Below, piece after piece: positions 7,504 through 13,034 of a DNA stretch of 13,034 nucleotides. The DNA comes from Muribaculaceae bacterium (GTDB taxonomy: Bacteria > Bacteroidota > Bacteroidia > Bacteroidales > Muribaculaceae): contig VSPW01000033.1 of assembly GCA_009775535.1 (NCBI GenBank), positions 1 through 13,034 on the forward strand, written 5' to 3'. The notes beneath the pieces were generated by a model. It saw nothing but the letters and a program-made list of their open reading frames with translations. It ran no database searches and was not told where the DNA came from. Made by a program: the position numbers and the translations under genes. How positions within the stretch are numbered: the first letter of the stretch is position 1; each line of letters opens with the position of its first letter.

Positions 7504-7799
7504 TTGAATACGTATACGTCCTCGTCCGGACGGTTCATGTTATACTGTTCGCGTGCGACGCGTTCCATCTCTTCAGGTGACGTGGACAAGCGGTTGTTGA
7601 GCGCCTTGTAATATTCCAGTGAGTCCTGGTTGACGCGTATCTCCGTGCGCAGGCTGTCTATGGTGCGGTCAAGGTCTATCGACCTCATCATAGAGTTTTC
7701 ATTGAAAAACAGCAAAAAGGCCAGATATGCCACCACAATCAGCAGTGTGAATGAAATGTAGCGCCGTCCCCAGCCCAGAAGGTTCCTGATTTTTTCCAT
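7500..7799 (-). CDS. divIC: DivIC/FtsB-like septum formation initiator (99 aa)
   Basis: A small bitopic division protein of the FtsB/DivIC family, expected to join FtsL and FtsQ/DivIB in the complex that activates septal peptidoglycan synthesis. A short basic cytoplasmic N-terminus (MEKIRNLLGWGRRY) is followed by one membrane helix at about residues 15-33 (ISFTLLIVVAYLAFLLFF). A coiled-coil region then spans about 38-72 (IDLDRTIDSLRTEIRVNQDS, then LEYYKALNNRL), and the C-terminal motif SPEEMERVAREQYNMNRPDE is the FtsB/DivIC signature for the region after the coiled coil. Length matches the family. It is the first gene of the minus-strand envelope operon and overlaps the next gene by 4 nt. Its ATG lies 4 nt after a TAACTTTG box, implying a leaderless message. 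Confidence 0.88.
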   Translation of the reverse strand: MEKIRNLLGWGRRYISFTLLIVVAYLAFLLFFNENSMMRSIDLDRTIDSLRTEIRVNQDSLEYYKALNNRLSTSPEEMERVAREQYNMNRPDEDVYVFK

Positions 7800-8016
7800 C
7801 CGGCAAAGTTAAGAAATTTTCTCCACGTAGATGTCTGCTTCCGTTTTTTACATGGCGGCCAGTGTTAAATAAATGTTAAACACGCAGGCGTCTTGATGGC
7901 CCTTCGATGTATTTACATAATTTTACAAAAACATCTGATTTTTAAACCTTAATATAGAAAATACACTCACACCTTTATTTCTGATTTATTCTATAACAGT
8001 TATTTCCAATTTTACA
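7800..8016. other. Divergent intergenic region between divIC and the lipoprotein pair
   Basis: This AT-rich stretch separates the minus-strand operon from the plus-strand genes. Apart from the divIC -7 box I see no consensus promoter for the plus-strand lipoproteins. TGTTAAA occurs twice in the same orientation (7863-7869 and 7874-7880), 11 bp apart, about one helical turn, which could be an operator half-site pair but is short enough to be chance in AT-rich DNA. Confidence 0.35.
7804..7811 (-). promoter_or_regulatory. Candidate -7 box immediately before divIC
   Basis: TAACTTTG on the minus strand is an exact match to the Bacteroidetes -7 consensus and is separated from the divIC ATG by only four bases (CCGG). 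No TTTG is present at the expected upstream spacing. If used, the message would begin at or next to the start codon. The position at the head of the operon favours a real promoter. Confidence 0.45.
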
Positions 8017-8382
8017 ATTAAAAAAGTTATTATTTCCGCAGCGGTGCTGATGGCATTAATGGCCTCGACATCGTGTTCGACTGTGAAAAAGACATCCACC
8101 ACACAGGATGTAGCTACCGAGCTGACAAGCGACAATACTGCCGGCCTTGCAGTGTCAAACCAGAAAATCTCATTCTATTACAAATTCCCCAAGAGTGTAC
8201 GCCGTGGCGGCAACAAGTCCATCATCGCGACCGCTGTGTCCGAGGCGTTGAAGGCCAACGGGAATGCCGATGTGATGGTGCACATGCAGTATGATGCACG
8301 CTACAAGCGCGGCAAGATACGCGAGATCACCGTTACAGGATACCCCGCTACATATAAGAATTTTAAAGAGGCCAGCCGGTAA
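8017..8382 (+). CDS. Small predicted lipoprotein, first of a tandem pair; start codon appears to be ATT (121 aa)
   Basis: This is a paralogue of the next gene and a member of a family of small Bacteroidales lipoproteins ending in a VTGYPATYKNF-type motif; function unknown. The frame has no ATG between its upstream stop (7936-7938) and 8050. A canonical signal appears only if translation starts at ATT 8017: (M)KKVIISAAVLMALMASTSC, giving a 19-residue signal with two lysines and lipidation at Cys20. The paralogue has MKKILLIMVVAVLGLTSC in the same place. Later candidates (GTG 8044, ATG 8050) would leave a truncated signal without basic residues. After CSTVKKTS comes a variable linker, then KISFYYKFPKSVRRGGNKS, the helix TAVSEALKANGNADVMVHMQ and the C-terminal EITVTGYPATYKNFKEASR. 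Family and lipidation are fairly sure; the start codon is inference. Confidence 0.7.
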   Translation: MKKVIISAAVLMALMASTSCSTVKKTSTTQDVATELTSDNTAGLAVSNQKISFYYKFPKSVRRGGNKSIIATAVSEALKANGNADVMVHMQYDARYKRGKIREITVTGYPATYKNFKEASR

Positions 8383-8405
8383 ATTACCCCGAAAAGTTTT
8401 TGGCT

Positions 8406-8834
8406 ATGAAGAAGATATTATTGATTATGGTGGTGGCCGTACTGGGCCTCACATCATGTTCGACGGTCAAGAAGACATCGGCTACGGCAGCAGTGGAGAC
8501 CGCTGTGGTGCAATATCCGGTGGTGGCAGACCTTGACATACAGCCCAAGATCACCCGTACCGCATCATGGGGATTCTCTTTGTGGGGCGGCCTTTCGACA
8601 AAAGAACGCATACGCAACCTCATTGCCGATATGGTTGAGGAAAGCAATGCGGACATATTGCTTGAACCGCAGATCAAGACTACCCGCACATTCATGAACC
8701 TCGGTGGCGGAAGCGTGACCATCACAGGCTATCCGGCATCCTTTAAGGACTTCAGGAAGGCGTCAGAAGCCGACCTCGATGCGCTGCAGAAGGCTGATCC
8801 TCGCCTTTACAACCTTTCCAAGAAGAAAAAGTAA
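8406..8834 (+). CDS. Small predicted lipoprotein, second of the tandem pair (142 aa)
   Basis: A type II signal peptide MKKILLIMVVAVLGLTSC puts the lipidated cysteine at residue 18 in an ideal LTSC lipobox. The mature part begins CSTVKKTS, the same as in the preceding gene. Shared later features are an Arg/Lys-rich loop, the helix with SNADILLEPQ (against GNADVMVHMQ) and SVTITGYPASFKDFRKAS (against EITVTGYPATYKNFKEAS). It differs by a WGFSLWGGLSTKERIRNLIA region and by an extra C-terminal stretch of about 25 residues ending in SKKKK. The ATG at 8406 is preferred over an in-frame TTG six bases earlier because it gives the standard MKK signal. It lies 23 nt after its neighbour and is probably co-transcribed. 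The pair looks like an old duplication, since the two are related mainly at the ends and motifs. Function unknown. Confidence 0.85.
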   Translation: MKKILLIMVVAVLGLTSCSTVKKTSATAAVETAVVQYPVVADLDIQPKITRTASWGFSLWGGLSTKERIRNLIADMVEESNADILLEPQIKTTRTFMNLGGGSVTITGYPASFKDFRKASEADLDALQKADPRLYNLSKKKK

Positions 8835-8854
8835 TCAGCGTCATGTTATATGGG

Positions 8855-8895
8855 CAGCGCGGACGTATCCACCGGGATATGTCCGCGCTGTTTGC
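8855..8895 (+). terminator. Strong hairpin after the lipoprotein pair
   Basis: A 16-bp inverted repeat: 8855-8870 pairs with 8875-8890 around the four-base loop ACCG, with ten perfect outer pairs (CAGCGCGGAC/GTCCGCGCTG) and a single G-T pair in the inner part. It is followed by TTTGCATAATT, a short and interrupted T-run, so it is terminator-like rather than a textbook example. It lies 20 nt after the lipoprotein stop and ends exactly where the queF -33 box begins. Confidence 0.65.
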
Positions 8896-8922
8896 ATAAT
8901 TGTGAGGCTTTTGGTAATTTTG
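8891..8922 (+). promoter_or_regulatory. Bacteroidetes-type promoter of queF-queC
   Basis: TTTG at 8891-8894, a 20-nt spacer, then TAATTTTG at 8915-8922: both boxes and the spacing match the Bacteroidetes consensus. Transcription would start near 8927-8931, leaving a leader of about 20 nt before queF, too short to hold a preQ1 riboswitch. The -33 box is also the T-rich end of the preceding hairpin. Confidence 0.75.
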
Positions 8923-8949
8923 TCGGCCTAATGTAAGACAACCTGATAA

Positions 8950-9420
8950 ATGAGAACAGAAGAAGAGATGCCGGGAGTGACCCTGCTGGGTGACACCGGA
9001 GTGAAATACCCTACGCAATATTCCCCAGGGGTGCTTGAGACCTTCAAGAACAAGCATCCGGAAAACGAATATCTTGTCACATTCACCTGTCCGGAGTTCA
9101 CTTCGCTTTGCCCCAAGACAGGGCAGCCTGACTTCGCACGCATAGTCATAAACTATATACCGCGTGAGGAGATGGTGGAGAGCAAGAGCCTGAAGCTTTA
9201 CCTGTTCTCGTTCCGCAACCACGGCGATTTCCACGAGGACTGCATAAATATAATAATGAAGGACCTTGTCAGGCTGATGGATCCGAGATATCTGGAGGTG
9301 ATAGGGCTATTCACCCCACGTGGGGGCATATCCATATACCCCTTTGCCAACTATGGCGATGCCGACCACCAGGACATGGTGCGCCAACGTATGCTGGCTG
9401 CTTTCAGGAACGATTTTTGA
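8950..9420 (+). CDS. queF: NADPH-dependent 7-cyano-7-deazaguanine reductase QueF, type I (156 aa)
   Basis: QueF reduces the nitrile of preQ0 to the aminomethyl group of preQ1 with two NADPH, on the way to queuosine in tRNA. It is a single T-fold (tunnelling-fold) domain. The catalytic cysteine lies in FTCPEFTSLCPKTGQPDF (Cys54, which forms the thioimide) with its partner Asp61. The QueF motif ESKSLKLY (77-84), the NADPH-binding signature, is intact and followed by LFSFRNHGDFHEDCIN, whose Glu and His fit the substrate-binding set. Length fits the short, unimodular class. The ATG at 8950 follows a good promoter by about 27 nt. queC begins 18 nt downstream, so the two enzymes making and using preQ0 are made together. 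Confidence 0.96.
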   Translation: MRTEEEMPGVTLLGDTGVKYPTQYSPGVLETFKNKHPENEYLVTFTCPEFTSLCPKTGQPDFARIVINYIPREEMVESKSLKLYLFSFRNHGDFHEDCINIIMKDLVRLMDPRYLEVIGLFTPRGGISIYPFANYGDADHQDMVRQRMLAAFRNDF

Positions 9421-9438
9421 CCCAAAGGTTTTGTTGAT

Positions 9439-10113
9439 ATGGAAAAGGATTCTTTGATGGTGCTTTCCGGAGGTATGGACTCCGTCACCATGCTGCATGA
9501 ATATGCGCCGTCGATAGCGCTTGCGGTGACGTTCGATTATGGCTCGAACCATAATGCCCGTGAGATAGCGTGTGCACGCTTGCATTGCGCCTCTCTTGGC
9601 ATACCGCTTGTGGAGATACCGCTTGAATTCATGGGACGGTACTTCTCGTCATCGCTGCTGTCGGGGGCTGACGCCATACCTGACGGAGACTATGCCGATG
9701 ACAACATGCGTTCCACCGTCGTGCCTTTCCGCAACGGGATTATGCTGGCAGTCGCCTCAGGACTGGCTGAGAGCCGTGGCCTCAAGGCCGTGATGTTGGC
9801 CAACCATGCCGGAGACCACACAATATATCCCGACTGCCGGCCGGAATTTGTGGACGCCATGGGCGCTGCAATCGCAAAAGGGACTTTTGCTGGGGTAGAG
9901 CTGCGGGCTCCTTACACAGGGCTTACTAAGGGCCAGATAGCAATTCGCGGGGCTTCGCTGGGGATCGACTATTCGACAACATATTCATGCTACCGCGGAG
10001 GCGAGCACCATTGCGGCACTTGCGGCACTTGCCGCGAACGCCGTGAGGCATTGGCCGAAGCCGGCATAGACGATACCACAATATATGTCAATGCTGCATC
10101 CAGCCAGGAATAA
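9439..10113 (+). CDS. queC: 7-cyano-7-deazaguanine synthase QueC (224 aa)
   Basis: QueC converts 7-carboxy-7-deazaguanine to preQ0 using ATP and ammonia; preQ0 is the substrate of QueF. The N-terminal PP-loop is VLSGGMDSVTMLHEY (SGGMDS at residues 10-15), as in N-type ATP pyrophosphatases. The middle region contains VPFRNGIMLAVASGLAE and ANHAGDHTIYPDCRPEFVDA, the family's conserved Arg-Asn-Gly and Asp-Cys-Arg motifs. The zinc site is formed by Cys184, Cys192, Cys195 and Cys198 in SCYRGGEHHCGTCGTCRERR. All key residues are present and the length is standard. It follows queF by 18 nt. Other queuosine-pathway genes (queD, queE, tgt) are not in the window. Confidence 0.96.
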   Translation: MEKDSLMVLSGGMDSVTMLHEYAPSIALAVTFDYGSNHNAREIACARLHCASLGIPLVEIPLEFMGRYFSSSLLSGADAIPDGDYADDNMRSTVVPFRNGIMLAVASGLAESRGLKAVMLANHAGDHTIYPDCRPEFVDAMGAAIAKGTFAGVELRAPYTGLTKGQIAIRGASLGIDYSTTYSCYRGGEHHCGTCGTCRERREALAEAGIDDTTIYVNAASSQE

Positions 10114-10180
10114 ACTGAATATATTTCCCTTAATTTTAGCAAAATATACCACAAATCATCTTCAATATAATAAGATTTAG

Positions 10181-10188
10181 TAACTTTG
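10181..10188 (+). promoter_or_regulatory. Candidate -7 box of the polyprenyl synthase gene
   Basis: TAACTTTG is an exact match to TAnnTTTG, 22 nt before the ATG at 10211, in an AT-rich stretch after queC. No TTTG occurs 19-21 nt upstream, so only the -7 half is supported. A start around 10193-10196 would give a leader of about 15 nt and would argue against the in-frame TTG at 10196 as the start codon. Confidence 0.5.
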
Positions 10189-10210
10189 CGCCATATTGAA
10201 CCAGCCTTAC

Positions 10211-11188
10211 ATGACGACAATCGAAGAAATACAGCAATCCATCGCCCCCGAACTCCAGGCGCTTAATGACCTTATATCACGCCAGCTGGAGTCGTCCAAT
10301 TCGCTGATGAACGCCATTGTCACCAACTACCTGAAGACAAAAGGCAAGCAGATACGCCCGATTATAGTCATACTCAGCGCTAAAATGTTCGGTGCGGTGT
10401 CGCGGCAGGTCATAGCATCAGCCGCCGCTGTAGAGCTGTTGCACAACTCATCGCTAATACATGACGATGTGATCGACGAGTCCAAGATGCGGCGCGGTAC
10501 ACCGACTGTAAACAGTTCGTGGGACAACCATATAGCCGTGCTGGTGGGCGACTTCTTTGTGTCTGTGGCATTGCAGCAGGCCATTTCTACAGGCGACATC
10601 CGTATAGTGGAGTCGATAAGTGACCTGGGCAAGCAGCTGTCGCTGGGAGAGCTGGACCAGATATACAATGCCCGCTACCACACGCTGACCGAAGAGGCGT
10701 ATTTCGAGATAATCAACCGTAAGACGGCATCGCTGTTTGTGGCCTGCGCAAGGATGGGCTGTTTCGCGGCAGGAGTGGACGACGAGAGGATCGACACACT
10801 GTCGATGTTTGCCCGGCTGCTTGGGGAATGCTTCCAGATAAAGGATGATATTTTCGATTATGTGGCCACTGGCGAGTCTATCGGCAAACCGGTAGGCAAC
10901 GACCTGCGAGAAGGGAAGATAACGCTTCCGCTGCTGTATGCACTGACAAATTCCACATCCCCTAGGCGTCAGGATATGGTGGAGCTCTCGCGGAAAGAGC
11001 AGCTTAACGATACTGAGATACAGCAACTGATCGACTTTGCCGTGGAAGAGGGAGGCATAGGGTATGCATATGCAAAAATGGCATCGCTGCGTGATGAGGC
11101 GGCAGGGATAATAGCCCAGTTCCCCCCATCGGAAATCACACGGGGCTTCATGGCCATATTCGACTATATAATTGACCGCGAGAATTAG
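10211..11188 (+). CDS. ispB: Long-chain all-trans polyprenyl diphosphate synthase (325 aa)
   Basis: It condenses isopentenyl diphosphate onto an allylic diphosphate to make a long prenyl chain; in an anaerobic Bacteroidales the likely use is the menaquinone side chain. The first aspartate-rich motif is LIHDDVIDESKMRRG (Asp85, Asp86, Asp89), the second is QIKDDIFDY (Asp212, Asp213, Asp216). KGKQIRP (44-50) carries the usual Lys/Arg that bind the diphosphate, and GKPVGNDLREGKITLPLLYA is the conserved C-terminal region. The residue five before the first motif is small (Ser80), which fits long-chain rather than farnesyl/geranylgeranyl products; exact chain length cannot be read. The ATG at 10211 begins MTTIEEIQQSIAPELQALND; an in-frame TTG at 10196 adds only five residues. 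The next gene starts 11 nt downstream. Confidence 0.93.
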   Translation: MTTIEEIQQSIAPELQALNDLISRQLESSNSLMNAIVTNYLKTKGKQIRPIIVILSAKMFGAVSRQVIASAAAVELLHNSSLIHDDVIDESKMRRGTPTVNSSWDNHIAVLVGDFFVSVALQQAISTGDIRIVESISDLGKQLSLGELDQIYNARYHTLTEEAYFEIINRKTASLFVACARMGCFAAGVDDERIDTLSMFARLLGECFQIKDDIFDYVATGESIGKPVGNDLREGKITLPLLYALTNSTSPRRQDMVELSRKEQLNDTEIQQLIDFAVEEGGIGYAYAKMASLRDEAAGIIAQFPPSEITRGFMAIFDYIIDREN

Positions 11189-11199
11189 GGTACACCGCT

Positions 11200-11925
11200 A
11201 TGCATGACGATTACAGTCGGCTTCTGTTGCCGGAGACTACCGAGATTGCCTTTGCCACTATCTGCGGCGAGATTGAGCGCCAGATGGCGGCCGACAGGCT
11301 CAGGAAGGTACTCGCCCCTGCAGTGGTGAGGGCCACCGGTGCGGAAGGTGAGATATATTTTTCACATCCTGGATATCCTTATCCGCTTGCATTGCCTTCA
11401 GATTTAGGTGAATGGAAACGTGCGAGGATGGAGGAGTATGGCATTTCAGCCGGATATGGTCTCTATGCTTATTCCGAAAGGATTTCGGCATCGGGTGAAG
11501 ACGCTGTCGAGGCCTGTTGGGAATGGATACGTTCCATTGAGCCTGAACAGGCCGGTGTGTCCGCTGCCGAAGAGAGCATCCGCAAGGTATATTCGGCAGT
11601 GGCGTCGGCATCGGCGGCAGTGGGGAAGCAGTTCCCGCATATGGGCAGCATCCTTGACGGCTTAGGAAGCCTGGAAATGATAGGGGTTGCCGATGATATA
11701 GGATGCCTGTGCCGTAAGCATAGGGCTGTTGCTGTGGTTGACAGACAGCGCTTTACCGTGGGTTTGTATCTATGGTGGCATGAATCCGGCCGTGCCGTGC
11801 AGGTGGCCGAAGTGTCGGTCGGGCCGCTTCCTGCGCTTGAAGGGACAGTGTACGTCTCGCGCCTGGCCGCGGTGATCCTGCACAAGAAGTCGGCAGGTGA
11901 GATCCTTCCGTTGCCGCCCCGTTGA
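11200..11925 (+). CDS. Unrecognised cytosolic protein behind the polyprenyl synthase (241 aa)
   Basis: I do not recognise this family. There is no signal peptide and no membrane helix. The N-terminal third (MHDDYSRLLLPETTEIAFAT, then ICGEIERQMAADRLRKVL) looks helical, followed by an aromatic, Pro/Gly-rich stretch (EIYFSHPGYPYPLALPSDLG) and a WEWIRSIEPEQ segment. An Ala/Ser-rich helix (ESIRKVYSAVASASAAVGKQ) precedes the last third, which looks beta-rich and contains RFTVGLYLWWHESGRAVQVA and ends LPLPPR. The ATG starts 11 nt after the stop of the polyprenyl synthase gene, so the two are very likely co-transcribed. That suggests, but does not show, a role connected with isoprenoid or quinone metabolism. 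Cysteines in DDIGCLCRKH (CxC) are the only obvious metal-like motif, and a single CxC is weak evidence. The preserved 726-nt frame supports a real gene. Confidence 0.75.
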   Translation: MHDDYSRLLLPETTEIAFATICGEIERQMAADRLRKVLAPAVVRATGAEGEIYFSHPGYPYPLALPSDLGEWKRARMEEYGISAGYGLYAYSERISASGEDAVEACWEWIRSIEPEQAGVSAAEESIRKVYSAVASASAAVGKQFPHMGSILDGLGSLEMIGVADDIGCLCRKHRAVAVVDRQRFTVGLYLWWHESGRAVQVAEVSVGPLPALEGTVYVSRLAAVILHKKSAGEILPLPPR

Positions 11926-12023
11926 AAAGCGGCGGTCCGGCGGGTGCCGGTAAGGCCTCGTAATGCATATGGATAATAAATAGTTATAAGTTTTTCTAAA
12001 TTCGTTTCAAAGACTTTAAAAAG

Positions 12024-12055
12024 TTTGGCCATAAGCGGACAAATGTGTAACTTCG
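12024..12055 (+). promoter_or_regulatory. Probable promoter of the pyruvate:ferredoxin oxidoreductase gene
   Basis: TTTG at 12024-12027, a spacer of exactly 20 nt, and TAACTTCG at 12048-12055 (one base from the TAnnTTTG consensus). Transcription would start near 12060-12064, leaving a leader of about 100 nt, the longest predicted in the window. Confidence 0.65.
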
Positions 12056-12068
12056 CGTGGAAAAGCCA

Positions 12069-12101
12069 TGTCTGCGCGGCGCTTGTTGCGCATGCAAGAC
12101 A
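12069..12101 (+). promoter_or_regulatory. Imperfect hairpin in the predicted leader of the pyruvate oxidoreductase gene
   Basis: TGTCT (12069-12073) pairs with AGACA (12097-12101), GC (12074-12075) with GC (12094-12095) across a bulged A, and GCGC (12079-12082) with GCGC (12088-12091) around the loop TTGTT. There is a small internal loop. No known riboswitch class is recognised; it may be a simple mRNA-stabilising or regulatory structure, or chance. Confidence 0.3.
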
Positions 12102-12161
12102 GGCTGCTGACAACAAAACTGTTAGAGGCAACGAATAATCACTATAAACAGATTACATCTT

Positions 12162-13034
12162 ATGAGTAAAGAAAAGAAATTTCTGACTTGCGACGGTAAT
12201 CAGGCTGCCGCCCACATTTCGTATATGTTCAGCGAAGTGGCCGCAATCTATCCTATCACCCCGTCTTCGACAATGGCCGAATACGTGGATGAATGGGCTG
12301 CCGCAGGCCGCAAGAACATTTTCGGGGAAACCGTCCTGGTACAGGAGATGCAGAGTGAAGGCGGCGCGGCCGGCGCTGTACACGGCTCACTTCAGGCCGG
12401 TGCTCTCACCACTACCTATACCGCATCGCAGGGATTGCTCCTTATGATCCCTAACATGTATAAGATCGCCGGTGAGCTACTTCCTACCGTGTTCCACGTG
12501 TCGGCACGTACGCTTGCATCGCATGCACTGAGCATCTTCGGCGACCACCAGGATGTCATGGCTGTGCGTCAGACAGGTTTCGCTATGCTGGCCGAAGGCT
12601 CTGTACAGGAGGTCATGGACCTTGCCGGTGTGGCCCACCTGGCGTCAATCAAGTCGCGTGTGCCTTTCGTCAACTTCTTCGACGGATTCCGTACAAGCCA
12701 TGAGATACAGAAGATCGAGATGCTGGAGACAGACGACCTTGCCCCGCTGCTCGACCGTGAGGCCCTTGCCGAATTCCGCTCACGCGCGCTGAATCCGGAG
12801 AAGCCGGTGGCACGCGGCATGGCAGAAAACGGTGACGTATTCTTCCAGCACCGCGAATCATGCAACACCTACTACGATGCCGTGCCGGAGATCGTAGAGG
12901 AATACATGAACAAGATTTCCGAGATAACCGGCCGCAAATATGGCCTGTTTGATTACTATGGCGCTGCCGATGCCGACCGCGTAATAATTGCCATGGGCTC
13001 TGTGACCGAGGCCGCTAGGGAAGCCATCGACCAC
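12162..13034 (+). CDS. nifJ: Pyruvate:ferredoxin (flavodoxin) oxidoreductase, N-terminal 291 residues (cut by right edge)
   Basis: The enzyme splits pyruvate with CoA into acetyl-CoA and CO2 and reduces ferredoxin, the main pyruvate route in anaerobic Bacteroidales. Family members are single chains of about 1,170-1,200 residues, so about a quarter is visible. Domain I spans residues 1 to about 258: FLTCDGNQAAAHISYMFSEV, then AAIYPITPSSTMAEYVDEWA with the pyruvate-site Thr33. VQEMQSEGGAAGAVHGSLQA carries Glu66, and TASQGLLLMIPNMYKIAGE and VFHVSARTLASHALSIFGDH follow, the latter with Arg116. These three match Thr31, Glu64 and Arg114 of the Desulfovibrio africanus enzyme with a constant offset of two. 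RQTGFAMLAEGSVQEVMDLA and VPFVNFFDGFRTSHEIQKIE are equally typical. The thiamine-diphosphate and iron-sulfur domains lie beyond the window. The ATG at 12162 gives the expected MSKEKKFLTCDGN start. Confidence 0.95.
   Translation, partial: MSKEKKFLTCDGNQAAAHISYMFSEVAAIYPITPSSTMAEYVDEWAAAGRKNIFGETVLVQEMQSEGGAAGAVHGSLQAGALTTTYTASQGLLLMIPNMYKIAGELLPTVFHVSARTLASHALSIFGDHQDVMAVRQTGFAMLAEGSVQEVMDLAGVAHLASIKSRVPFVNFFDGFRTSHEIQKIEMLETDDLAPLLDREALAEFRSRALNPEKPVARGMAENGDVFFQHRESCNTYYDAVPEIVEEYMNKISEITGRKYGLFDYYGAADADRVIIAMGSVTEAAREAIDH

Larger units (their letters stand above)
11926..12161. other. Intergenic region before the pyruvate oxidoreductase gene
   Basis: The first 25 bases hold a short perfect inverted repeat (CCGGC at 11937-11941 and GCCGG at 11946-11950 around GGGT), without a following T-run, so its role as a terminator is doubtful. 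An AT-rich stretch follows, then the promoter at 12024-12055 and a leader of about 100 nt with a hairpin. I see no gene in it. Confidence 0.5.

Noticed and set aside
8923..8949. preQ1 riboswitch before queF
   Set aside because: The predicted leader is only about 20 nt and contains no hairpin with an A-rich tail; too short for any known preQ1 class.
11913..11950. Rho-independent terminator after the 241-aa gene
   Set aside because: GC-rich short hairpins are present (GCCGC/GCGGC and CCGGC/GCCGG) but no T-run follows, so there is not enough to call a terminator.
11469..12131. Minus-strand open frame of about 220 codons across the 241-aa gene and the following intergenic region
   Set aside because: Its product is rich in Thr, Ala, Ser and Arg without recognisable motifs, and it crosses the clear promoter at 12024-12055. 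The plus-strand gene has better context (11 nt after the prenyl synthase).

Overview
This window looks like a chromosomal housekeeping segment from a member of the Bacteroidales, possibly a Muribaculaceae-type gut commensal; the family-level guess is weak. The support is the set of gene families (Bacteroidetes-type NusA with an acidic insert, LptC, NhaD, DivIC, a tandem pair of small Bacteroidales lipoproteins). Promoters also fit the Bacteroidetes pattern TTTG - about 20 nt - TAnnTTTG rather than E. coli -35/-10 boxes, and start codons are not preceded by clear Shine-Dalgarno sequences. I see no insertion sequence, prophage, CRISPR array, rRNA or tRNA.

Left half (1-7799), all on the minus strand, read from right to left. 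A DivIC/FtsB-like septation protein overlaps a small four-helix membrane protein by ATGA. CoaX follows, overlapping a secreted beta-barrel outer-membrane protein by 14 nt, then LptC and a CNNM/CorC-type CBS-domain membrane protein. This is an envelope plus CoA-synthesis operon with tight spacing. After a 122-nt gap with its own probable promoter comes the sodium/proton antiporter NhaD. Then, behind a very clear promoter, come rimP and nusA (nusA runs off the left edge), the usual ribosome maturation/transcription elongation operon.

Right half (7800-13034), all on the plus strand. After a 217-nt divergent intergenic region come two tandem paralogous lipoproteins. The first has no ATG where its signal peptide should begin; an ATT codon sits in that place. 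A strong hairpin terminator follows and directly abuts the promoter of queF-queC (two steps of queuosine precursor metabolism). Then come a long-chain polyprenyl diphosphate synthase (probably for the menaquinone side chain), an unrecognised 241-residue cytosolic protein 11 nt behind it, and, after an intergenic region with a promoter and a long leader, the N-terminal quarter of pyruvate:ferredoxin oxidoreductase, cut by the right edge.

No obviously new multi-gene system is present. The points most worth checking are the putative AUU start of the first lipoprotein, the -7 boxes lying only a few bases before the divIC and coaX start codons (leaderless mRNAs), the long Arg/Pro-rich tail of LptC, and the unrecognised genes at 7105-7503 and 11200-11925.
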